A stretch of DNA of 64,000 nt, from the NCBI GenBank assembly GCA_025345505.1, contig JANVCC010000174.1, positions 598,001-662,000 of the forward strand, written 5' to 3'. The position numbers and the translations under genes are program-made. This document shows, in pieces, positions 44,301 to 56,300 of the stretch (position 1 is its first letter; the number at the start of each line of letters is the position of its first letter). The notes beneath the pieces were generated by a model that was not told the origin of the DNA, searched no databases, and saw only the letters and a list, made by a program, of their open reading frames with translations. The stretch is from Todiramphus chloris collaris. Lineage: Eukaryota > Chordata > Aves > Coraciiformes > Alcedinidae.

Positions 44301-47300
44301 GTCGTGTGGAAAAATCAGTGTCAGATGTGTGCCTGGTATCTAGAAGATCAGAATGCAGTTGCTAACAATCATAAAGCCATTAATTCCGAGTGGGGAAAAC
44401 AGACTAAAGCCAGGTGCTTCACCACTCCCTCCCATGGGAGACTTCCTGAGCAAAACACCCATTTCTGGATGCTTTTCCTCTGGCTTACTTACGGTGTCCC
44501 AAAATCCATGCTGCAGAATTTCAGCGGGGAGCAGCAGGATGTGATAACACATTCCTGCCCTGGAGGGACCTTTGCAGCGACTGATCCGGGGAGACCGCTA
44601 CCACTTGGGGTAGGGTCTGGGTGCTAATTTACAGGTACTCTGACAGCCCTCAAACCCAGCTAAACCTTCCACCCAGCCTCCAAACCCAACGTTTGCAGCC
44701 TTTTCATCAAAGGCAGGGAAAGGAGCTCTCGGCGAGCATCCTCTGCGTGCATCGATCGGGGCGTGCACGCGTTCCCGGGGGGGTTGCAGCCTCCCACCAG
44801 TAAATGCTTCTCCAGAGCACGGAGCGGCCGCGGCGCGCGACTCTTCGCAGCGGGATCATAGCCTGTCTGGGGAAATGTGTGGTTTCTAAGCTTCTTTTCA
44901 GCATCAGTCGAATATAAGGCTTTCCAAACCGTGAGTATAGGTTTTAATGCTCGTCCCGTCCGCGTGGTTTGGCGGCGTGACATCTGAGCGGCTTCCCCGG
45001 TGGTGTGTGTCCCTGTGCCTGCTCTTCCCCACCAGCTCCAGAGCCAACTGCTCTGGGAAGAAACTGATTTTTCTAATGGAAACCTAAAATGCAATCTCTG
45101 ACCTGTAGTAATGCTCTGCTCAAAGGGTGTATTTTGCTTCAGGGATAACTTGCAGCTGCTCGAAGAGAAAACTCAAGATTGCCAGTTTGTAGCCCAGTAT
45201 ATTGGGTCTTTGGTGCTTAGAGATGTTTGTAGCCCAGTATATTGGGTCTTTGGTGCTTAGAGATGTTAAATGGCATTCCGAGCTGTCTGCTGCTTTCATT
45301 TTCATTCTTCACTTAATTTTCATTCTTTGCTTTTCCTTCAGCTCTGTAGTTAACCAAGCGCAGCGGAAACGCGGCCGAGCTTTGTGCCGGCGAGCGTACG
45401 AAGCTGCCACAGCACAACTGTCTCTTTGCTGTCCTTGTAGAATCAGCCTCGTGCTCAGCTCTGCAAGTGCCCGAGAGCCCTGAAGAAGGGGTGGATGAAT
45501 GCAGAGAGGGTGGTGAGTCCCATTAGCTCCAAATGGGGAAGATCCTGAGTTTTATCACCGCTTTCCGTAGTGGTAAACGGGCTTTTCAGCAAAATGAACA
45601 CTTAGGTAGAAGGTGTTCATTGCCTTTTATTTTAAATTACAAACCTAACAATCCAATATCAGAACCAGTGTTGGAAATGGATTTTGGGTTGTGGTTGGTT
45701 GGGTGGTTTCCCCCCCCCCCCCCCAAACTGGGACCAAAAAAGGAAGTATGTTTCTATTTTTGCCTGAATAGAAGTCAAATTGAAGCTGAAATTTCCTGTA
45801 CCTAGTGCTAAGCTGAAACAGGAAAATCTTGTTCTCCTTTTTCTGTAGCTTCTCGCTAGTTTTGATTAGAGTATCAGTATCTACTTGGATACATTTCTGT
45901 CCGTGTGCTCCTAATACAAATACCTTTCCCTATTTCTTGCACTTGAAATCCTAGAAACCCCCCATTAATTGGTGTGATTGCTGCATGTCTTCGAGTCAGG
46001 CTTGCTTGCAAACAGAATTTTTCCTGTGCTGGCTATTTCATAATTATCAACCCTAACGCCACCCCAATATGTGAACTGTGATTGTGTTTCTGCTTGGGGC
46101 AAATGATCACTTCCAAGATGAAAATATGAAATAGGGCTGCCTGGGTTTTCCGAAGCTCAGCCAAGCTGCTTGTGAAACCCACATCTAAATAGCTGAGGAG
46201 AGGTCTTTCTAGAGGCAAACTGGAGCCCTGTGGAGAGACTGCTTTGCTCCTCTTAGAAACACAGGGCTGCTGTTGAGCCTGGATCTCCAGCAACACAAAC
46301 CTCCACTGTCTGAGGATGAGAACGTGTTCCCTTATGTGTGGGGAACTCTCCTCCAGGCAGCTGCATGTGTACAGATTTGATTCCAGAAACCTTATTTGGG
46401 TGGTGGTCCCGCTCTGAGCTCGGTCCAGCTCCAAACTGGTGTCAGTGACCTGGTTTTTGTTTGGGTTTTTTCTGCTCTGTACAGGTGAGGCTGCCTTACA
46501 GAAGGCCATGGAGCACAACAGCAGGCTGGACAAGGAAATCCTGGCGCTGAGAGCACGGGTCCAAACGCTCGACTTGGAAAGAAAAGCCTTCCTTGATCTG
46601 GTGAGCACCCACCTCCTGCTGCTGGATCCCCTGCTCTGCTGCGGCACCGCCGGGTCTCTGCGTGGCTGATGCTCCTGGGCTGGCTCCTGATGTTCAGCCC
46701 TGCTCCTGAACCTGCCCTGCCTCTCTTTCCCCTCTCTTTTCTCTGCTGAGTCTTTCCAGAGCTACCTGATATTTTGTGGCTGATGGAGTAATAAACTTTG
46801 GGAATAAATATCCAAAGTAGGTGCTGTTACTGCAGCCCAGAAACGCTTGAGGTCTGGTAGCATCATGGGAAGAATTGGATGCCTCTCTGCACAGTGCAGG
46901 GCCCTGAAATAGATCCTGTCCAGTACAGGATCGGCTCAGTGCTTTCTGTTACTGGCCAAAGTTTGCACAAATTCAAGTGGGTCAACAGAGTAAGCAACAC
47001 AGATAGGCAGGGACCACCCAAGTGGAGCAGCCTCATGATCTCAACCCATCATAGAATCATCAGGCTTGGAAAAAACCTTTAAGATCATCTAGTCCAACCA
47101 TTAACCCCACTCATCCAAGTCCACCAGGCAGCCATATCCCCAGGCACCACATCGAGACAGCTCTTAAACACCTCCAGGGATGGGCACTCGACCCCCTCTC
47201 TGGGCAGCCTCTTCCAGTGCCTGGCAACCCTTTCAGTGAAAATTTTTTTCGTAATGTCCAATTTAAACCTCCCCTGGTGCAGCTTGAGGCTTCAAGCTGA

Positions 47301-50300
47301 GTTGTTAACGTTAATAAACCTGCAGGAAGCTTGAGGGGAATCTTAAATCTCTAAGACAATAAGCTGAACGTTCACCAAAAATAAAAGCAAGTGTTTTCCT
47401 TTGGCAGGTTGAGCAGCTCAAAGAGGAGATCTGTGAGTATCAGAAGAGCGAGAAGCAAGGACCCCCGCTGCCTGTGCCCCCCGAAACTGAGGAAGTCGTG
47501 GTGTCCTCACTGCAGGTATTCTCAAGGGGCTTTTTGCTTGCTGTTCCAGAGAGAAGATTGAGCAAACAGGTCTCCCCTCTGCATTGCAGCCCCACGCTGT
47601 AAATGGGGACGTGAGTGGCTTGTGATGCAGCAATACTGGTGTTCTCCTCTCTCTGTAGGCGTGGGCATGTCCCGGGTGGGTGTGATGGAGGATTTATGCT
47701 GCCTGGGAAGCTGATGTCCCCTGGGAAGCTGATGTCCCCTAGTGCCTTCACATTATTCTGGATCCTGGGGGGTGTCCTGGTTTGGCTGGGACAGAATCCC
47801 AGGCCAGCCATGGTCTGCAAACCATTATCCTGGCCAGAAGGAACCTAAGCAGAAGCCCCTTCAACCTCCCCAAACTTTCCCCTTTACCCTGGGCATGACA
47901 TTTCTGGTCTGGGATACACCTCTGAGCAGCTTGGGCAGCTGTCCCGGCGACTCCAAACTGCTCATGGCTCACAGACCATGGCTGGCCTGGGATTCTGTCC
48001 CAGCCAAACCAGGACAGGGAGGTTTTGCTCCCGTGGCTGGTGGATTATCTAATGTAGGTGGGTGTAGGTGATGTAGCCCATGTTTTCTGGTTGTCTCATT
48101 TATTTAGGAGAGACTCGGGTAGCTTTGGAATCACATTGTGCTGAGGTTTCAGTCTTAACTACGTGCTAACTTTTCATTTTCTCTTGAAACCCAGAGCACA
48201 AAGGATGAAGGGAGGACTGAAGGAGCCTGCGTGTCAGGCAGAGATGGCTCAGATCAAGAAGACAGATGTCAGGGTAGTGAAACACTTCACAAGAGGTGAG
48301 CAGTGCAGAAATCCTTCATCCCTTCACCGTGGCTTCTCTGGCACTCCGGTTGTTGGTGCTTGCAGGGTGGATTTAAGTATTGGATTCTTTACAGTACTCT
48401 TTGGTACTAACTTCTGCTCCTCTGCTCCCAAATCAGGACGTTTGGAGGTAGTGCAGACCCGAGTGGGGCTGTTGGCCTTGGCATCAAGAACGTGGGCTCT
48501 TTTCTGGCACTTTCTCCACTTTATTGCTTTCCTAAGAGAGTTGAGCTTTTGTGGCTCTCCGCGGACAAAAGCTTTGCTTTCGAAACTGTTTTGCTGCTGG
48601 GAGGGCTTCCCTGCCTTTGGCTGCTCTCCAGGGATGTACCAAAGCACTTGGCTTTCAAACTGAAATATGTAAACTGAGATTTTTTTACTTTTTTTGTTTA
48701 AGGGAAGTCAAAGCTTTGTTCTGCTGTGGCCTGCTCAGAAAGCTGCTGCAGCAATTCCAGCAGGGTCAGGGAGGGAAGGGGGCCTGTTCCCATCCCCCTG
48801 ACTCTTTTTCCTTCCAAATTTCCAAGCCTTTTCCCCCACCTCAAGCAGCTGAATTTGCCATTTCCTTTCTGCTGTTCTGTGCCTGCCTGGTTTTCTCCCC
48901 AGACTTGTGTAGAGCCCATCACCACTAATTCCCACGCATCACCACCCACACAGGATCAGGCAGAGGTCAGGCTGGACCCGAGACTCAGATTGTGCAGGAC
49001 TAGAACTATTCCCATGGGGAAAACCAAAACCACGTTGGCTTTTCCTCACCTCGAGCCCTTGGGGTGCGGGGTCAAGGCAGTTCCAGCCTCGGTGACGTTG
49101 GCTCTTTTGGTGGCATAGGTGTCGAGAGAGGATTGAAAACATGGAGGGCAGGAACTCGCAGCTCCTTCACAAGCTGAGGAAGCTGGAGCAGGAGCACGAG
49201 GGTTTGGTTGAGCGCAACGAAGAGCTGGAGTCAATTCTGGGAGGGACGCGGAGCCAAACCAAGCAGGAGAAGGAGCGGTTTGAGAGCGAGGTGGAGGGGC
49301 TCCACCGTAAGGTAAGGAAGGAATGGGAGAAATACAGTTTGCTTTTTGCTTTTGTTTAATTCTAGCTGCTTGTCTCTCTGCATATTGACTAGTTCTGGGC
49401 TCCCCAGTTCAGGAGGGACAGGGAAATGCTAGAGAGAGTCCAACAGAGGCTGTGAGGATGCTGAAGGGACCAGAACATCTCTGATGAGGAAAGGCTGAGA
49501 GCCCTGGGGCTGTTCAGCCTGGAGAAGAGAAGCCTGAGAGGGGATCTGATGAATGGTTACAGAGATCTGCAGGGTGGGGATCAAGCAGAAGGGACCAGGC
49601 TCTTGTCAGTGGTGCCCTGGGATAGGATGAGAGGTGATGGTAGCAAGGTGAAACACAGGGAGTTCCACCTCAACAGGAGGAGAAACTTCTTCATTGTGAG
49701 GGTGACAGAGCCTGGCGCAGGGTCAGGGGCTGGCTCAGGTTGTGGAGTCTCCTTCTCTGGAGACTTTGAAGCCCTGCCTGGATCTGTTCCTGTGTGGGCA
49801 GCCCCAGGTGCCCCTGCTCTGGCAGGGGGGTTGGACTCGATCTCCAGAGGTCCCTTCCAACCCCTACCATTCTATGATTAGTAAGATAAAATGATGCTTA
49901 AGCAAAACCTACAGGCTGCTCTGTTTTGGTTGCAAAAAATGCAACTAGAAAACCCTGCTGGGTTTGGAAGAGGGGAAAAGAAGGAAAAAAAATATCCAAC
50001 AGTGAGTAGATGATGCTTGCTTGGAGGTGCAGATCCCCCGCAGTGTCACAGCAGCATTGGCTTTTCCAGCTCCTATCCCCTCCCCTTGGTGCCTGGGCAA
50101 GCAGAGGTCACAGCTGAGGTCCCTTCTGCACCTCCAAGAGGGAGGTCAGGCCTTGCTCCCTTCCCATGCAGCCTTTCTGGACATGTGCACTGTGCTCTCC
50201 CATTTCTTGGCTGAGCTGAAGCAAAGCCTTGTGGTTTCAAGTTCAAGTTGCTGCTTTTTTTTTTTTCCCTCCTCTGGAGCTGTTTCATCTGAAGCTTCTG

Positions 50301-53300
50301 TAGCTCAGAAGGTCAGATTGCCTTTGTGAGGCCATCCTAGGTGGCATCAGTGCTCCTCAAGGACTTCAGCGTTGGTCTCCTGCTTTTCCATGTTGGATGG
50401 CTGTTTCTTCTGGCTGTGGTTCCTGCTGAAGAGCATGTTCCAAGAAGCTTCCAAGTCCTCTTGAGGCTCAGAAGAATGGCGAGAGGTTCCAGCCCTCCCA
50501 GCATTGCTGGGGCTGCTCTGGCCCCGCTCCCCCAGGTCCCTGTCTCTGCTGTGCTGAGCACTCCCGAGCTGCCCCAGCACTGCAGGGGGGTCTCTCTCTC
50601 TGCCCAGACCCTGGGAGCAGAGGGGCAGGATCCCCCCCTCCCCTGCTGCCCACGCTGCTGGGGTGCAGCCCAGGGTGCCAGTGGCTCTGGTGCCAGCGCA
50701 CGGGGCCGGCTCAGCTCCAGCTCCTCACCCCCAGCACCCCCAAGTCCTTCTCCCAGGGCTGCTCTCGGTCCCTTCACCCCCAGCCTGGGCTGACCCCGGG
50801 GGTTGCCCCGACCCAGGGGCAGGACCTTGCACTTGGCCTTGTGGAACCTCATGAGGTTCACATGGACCCACTTCTCCAGCCTGTCCAGGAAGAAAAGATT
50901 AATTACTTGCCTCTGACTGTGAGGGAAAAGTCTTTAAACACTGCGAAGCGAAGACACGTTGGGATATCTTGGTGGAGGATGCCAGCAGACAGTGCTTCTC
51001 AGCGTGCAGCTGAGGAGCCAAGGGCAGGCTCTGCGGTGGGAATGGCACAAGCTCTGCCTACCACCATCCCCGTGCCTTTGTTTAACCCGGGGTTTGCTCA
51101 GCGCCCGCTAAAATGCCTCCTGCTTCCTCACTGGAGCAGAACAAACACGACCCTCCACAAATCAAACAAGGCACGTTCCCAGTTTGGAGAAATCCTCATT
51201 AAACGGAGCTCTGGGAACTGCGGAGGCATTTCAGCTGGAGGCAGGGACACTGGAGGAGAGACCCCAGCACCTCATGGGAGGGAAGAGGAGGTGGGTTAAC
51301 CCTTGGTTAGATCCAGCACCTGCTCAGCTGGAGGGCTGTGGAGCTTCGAGGCACCTTGAAGACAAGGTTGGAGGGCAGGATGGCATGGAGGGAAGCGCGC
51401 TGGAGCCTGGAGAAAGCGGTGCTGCCGGGGGGGTGCCAGCCTGCCCCACGTGAGGAGGATTTGGAATTCTTTCTTGGCACGCTTACAAAAGTCTTGGCTG
51501 ATGAGGCCGCTGACTCAGAACGGGGACGCGGGGATACAACGCGAGCTTTGTTCTGCCCTTGGAACGGGACTGACGTGCCCAACTTAAATGCTTGGAAGTT
51601 AGCAGCGTGGAGGTAGGATAAGCAAACCAAGGGCAATGCATAGCTGGGCATCAGCTTTGTGACCAAAGGTTGGCTGGGGAGAGAGGGAAGAGGAGGTTTG
51701 TTGTGCTTTTGAGATCCCTCGCCCAGCTCTCCTGGCCTGTTGAACCCCAAACTATCATCTAGTCGTGCAAGAGGAGGGGGCTTTGTTGCCCTCTAGCTCT
51801 TCTCTGAGAGGCCTGGGTATTTCACCCCACCGATTTGCTTGTAACACCTCTGCTGTGTAACATCCTCTGCCTCCAAAACCAGTTTGATGGCACCTTTCTG
51901 CGGTGCTGGGGATCCTTCCCTGCTGGGAGCTCCAAGAGGGCCACCTTGTGCCTGAGGCCTGTCAGTGAAAGCAAAATCATCTCCAAATAAGTGCAAAGCA
52001 AGGAGGGTGAGAAAGGCATGAGGTACTTTCTGTGCTTCACCGTACGTTCCTCAGTATGAGTGGAGTGGTGGATGCTGCCCGTACGAGTAGGGGCTGTGCT
52101 GTGCACAGATCAAGCTGGGTTTCACCTCCTCCCAGTGTCCCCGCTTGCTCTGCAGCCTCGTTCACTGAAAGCCCAGCTTGGGGAGGCCACCTTGGTGGTT
52201 TAGAAAGAAGAAAACCAGTGCAAACTTTCTTCTGAGCCTCAGGAGCTGCGAGAAGAGGAGGCTGAGGGTGCCAAGACTCATCTGGAGGAACTGTGACAAG
52301 GAGGAGAAGCTGAGCTGCTCCCTGGGCTGCTTCCTGATTCTTTAAGCTCTTTAAAAGTGCAGGACTAATAATCGTTCCCATGAAGGCAGACGCCTCGGGG
52401 GGAATGGTGTGAAGGAGGAAGGAGCACTGGTCCCCACAAACTCTTCCCTGCTGGGAGAAGCACAGAGGTCAGTGTTTTGCTGGCTGGGGTCAAGAGTCCT
52501 TGGAGCCTCACAGGAGGAATTTACAACCTCCTTTGGGCAGTGGAGGGACCTGGGCAAGTCCTGGTGGGCCAGGTTGAGCATCTGCTTGGATGAGATTGGC
52601 AGCGGGCACTGCATCAGCCTGGGGAAGGAGGATGGCCCGTGACATAAACCAGAGTCTTGTGAGGTCCTCCGACTGGAAGAGCAATGTGCAGGAGGCTCAC
52701 AAGCTGTGGAGGCCTTGAATATCCACCATGTCATTGTCTGGGTCGTTTCTCTCCCCTTTGTGGAGCAGGGTTCTTTCATTTTCTGCTTTGCCCTTGGTCA
52801 GCTCCTTCCCCCTTCGAAGCAGCGGGATGAACAATGTGAGCTGGAACCAGCCCAGTCTGGCGACTGTGCACATCCCCGCTTCCAAACGTGGGGCTTGCTG
52901 TGCTATCCCAGCACAAGGAGCAACTTGCTAGTAGCTGTGCATTTAGTAGCTGTGCCTTTAGTACTGCTTTGGCTTTAACTTGTGGTTTGCCTGTGTTAAG
53001 ATTGCGAGTTTAGAAACAGAATTACTCGACGTGCAGAAGAACAAAACCGAGCGGAGCGGGGACGAGCAGGCGTCGTCTGGAGCACAGGAGATGGAAGAGG
53101 TAAGGGGTTTTCCTTGGGAAAGAAAGGTAGGAAAGGAGCACCTCCTGTGGATGCCCCTTGGCGCTGTCTCCTGAGCTCTGCAGCCCATAGCCAGACAGAT
53201 GTCTGTGGAGGGAAGAGGAGAACGTGCCAACGTTACCTCCTGGGGAACTCCTCTCTCTGAGGAGATTGCCTGGCCTTCCCTGCAAGCTGAGGAGCTTCTT

Positions 53301-56300
53301 CCCTCCCTGGTGGGGCTGGAGGGTTTACACGTGAAAGGGGCTTGGCTTTTGTTTAGGGTCTAGTGAAAGCTGGGCAGTGAGTAGGTGCAGCCCACGGCTG
53401 TGTCCCAGCTGATTTCGGGCTGACTCTGTGGATGACTTGTTACTTGCCAGCCAGGTGTCTAAGCCAGACTGAGCTCATTCCACATGGGAGACAACCTTCC
53501 TGAGGCTCCAGGCCTTCAGAGATGTCCAGCCAGCCCTGGGTATAAGGTGCAGGAATCCTGCTGGCAGCTGTAGACATCCATTTTTTCCCCCAGCCTTACT
53601 TTCCCAGAAGACACGTTTTCTGCAGTTTGTTTCTCTTTTTGCCAGAATAAGCGACGTGGTGGAAGTCACTCTTCATCTTGCTTGTTCTAGATGCTGGAAA
53701 GCTGTCAGGAAACGATAGAAAAGTTGGGGAATCAGCTGGGAGAGAGGAGAGAACGGAGGAAGCAACTTGCATCTGAGCTTGAACTGTTACGAGAGGATCT
53801 GAAGCCTGAGAAGAAGGTGTGGGGTAGCGAGGTACGTACCCTCCTACAGCCCAACTCCCTGCAGGAGCCTCTTGCCTTTTGAGACTCCAAAAAACACCCC
53901 CAGGTGCCCCTGCAAAGTGTGTTGCTTGACTTCTCTTGATGCATTTCTCCAGCCCAGACAGTTTCACAGCTTCTTTGGTAGATGGTTTTAAATCCATTTG
54001 CTTTCAGGGGACTGTTTCTAACTCTGTAATTCATTTTTCCTTTCAGTGAATTTAATAACAGAGTTTGTAGCCAAAGCCTCTTTCTCTAGAGGGCAGAGTG
54101 GAGCTTTCCAGACTTAGGTATTTCTTGCAGAGTTATTTGTGACCATAAAGCTCATGATCCTGAACCACCTTCTCTCACAACGTGGCAGGCTACCTGTAGA
54201 TTTGAGCCAAGACCTCCCTGCAGAGCCACATCAGGGTTACTCATTAGCAGCCATTGCTTTTCTGAGGTCAATAAACTGTCTCATTCTGAATCTGGTTAAC
54301 GTGGGGCCCTTTTTAATGTTAATAATGTCTTTCCTAACTAGAATATGACATGAGAAGAAGTTGGAAGTCCTAAGAGTCAGAGAAGTCCACGTAAGCAGCT
54401 TGCTGGTACCCCGGCCCTGCGTTATGTTACGTGCCCTGAGGACCTCAGTAAGCTTTGCTGAAAGCAATTTAACTGCTGGGTAGACTTCTGTTGGGTTTAT
54501 CTCTGCTGGGAGAGTTGCTGGTGCTCTCATCTTCCAGCTGGGCCATAGTGGAGAGGGAGGGAACACGTGGTGCCAGCAGAATTGCACAAGAGCTGGCAGG
54601 AACAGACACAGGCAGGAAAAGGGCTGAAAATTAGGCTAAAAGTTTAGGAGAGCTGCAGATCTGTGGCATGGATCAGGCGGACGAGGGGGACCTTGGGGAC
54701 ACGGGCAGTGGAGGGGGGTTACCTCTCTTACAAACCCCCTTTTTGGTTTTTTTAGCCCTCTGAGAGGCCTTAAACCAAGTGTGAGTCCCACCACTTCCTT
54801 GAACATAAGTAAAAACCTGAAAAGTGAATGTCCTGAACTCCTGGTGCCACCTGCACATAGACAAGAGTCTTCCTGGAGGAACGGTGGCATCTAGAGGACA
54901 GGTCTTGGTAGTGTTGTTAGGCAACAAATTCAGATGGTAAAGGCTTGGGGTGCAGACCAAGCTTGGCTGAAGAGTGGTTTAGGAAAGGGCTAAGCCAGTT
55001 GAGGAATATGGACATGAAAAGGAATAGTCTGATTTGAGGGGTGATGGGGAAAATGGGAAGAGTCCCTTCAACCTTTGCATCCCAGTAACTCAATCCAGGG
55101 ACCTTTTAATCAAAAAATCATACGTCCCTGTAAGTTTGGTTGGAATTCAGGCACCAGTTGGCTGGTGGTTTTGCTCCAGGAGAGGACTGCTTTCCCATCA
55201 AAGGGATCAGCAGATGAAGTCCAGTGGCTGTGTGTAACAGTCTAATACAGAGAACTTTGCACGTGTGGGATTCCTGACTTCACAAATGGGCTCGATCCCT
55301 TTTGGTAGAGCAGCTCTACTGGGATGAATCATTTGGCAGCAGAGTGCTGGAAATTAGCTCGGTGTGAAATCCTCGGGGTCTCATGGGTGACCCACACCGG
55401 GAGGTCAGGATTTGAGGTGGTTTGATGTTGTGTTTGTCGGGTTGTCAAACGCATGGAATGGTGGAGTCTCTGTCCCTGGAGGGGTTTCAAAGCTGTGGTG
55501 ATGAGGGACATGGCTTAGAGGTGCCCTGGCAGTGCTGGGGGAATGCTTGGACTCGATGGCCTCAAAAGTCTCTTCCAAGCCAAACAATTCTGTGATTCTT
55601 TGTCTCAGGTTTTGGGTCTGCCTGGTGTGAAGGTGTCAGGTGATGTTGAAGGTGAAGAGCAGCCATCCGTAGGAAGTTGGTTTGGGTTGACTCAGATGGT
55701 GGATGCTCTCTGTGTGAGACAGCTGAACGCACACCTTGTGCTCCTCCTGCCTGCCCAGGAACTGCTAGTTTTGTCAAGAGATATGGCTCATGATACAAAG
55801 CCCTGGGAACCACAGATGGGCAACAGAAGGATGAAATCAACCAAAGAAATGTGTTTTGATGGTGGTTTACACGCAGCTACTTCCCATGCAGAAAAAAATG
55901 ACTTGCACATGTACCTCCAAGGGCAAAGAACTACGATAGTTTAGCTACAGATTCACAAGCTGTGTCTTTGATGGAGTCCCCATGTTGCCTTATACCACTC
56001 ATAAGGTTCCCATGAGGCCAAAGAACATCACAGTTGTGGTGTTTTCTGACCTTACAGGTCTCTGGACTCCAACAAGAAAGAGAACAGGTTAACAAACTTG
56101 AGCAGACACATGAAGAGCTATGTGCAGATGAAAAGAGATCTGAAGAACAGATGGCTAAAGTAGTATTTTTGGAAGAACAGATCAAAAATTTGAGAGATGA
56201 ACAAGAAATGCTCTGGTAAACCTTAACAAGGCCTGCAGTACTTTCTGCTCCTTATCTTTGACTCTCTTTTTTTTTTAGTCTTTTAAAAATCCCTGTAGTT

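Larger units (their letters stand above)
49312..53000 (+). other. CCDC30: CCDC30 intron 10
   Basis: 3.7 kb. It holds a CR1 (49389-49878) and an inverted repeat-family block (about 50480-50890). The rest (50890-53000) shows no coding block I trust. Confidence 0.75.
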
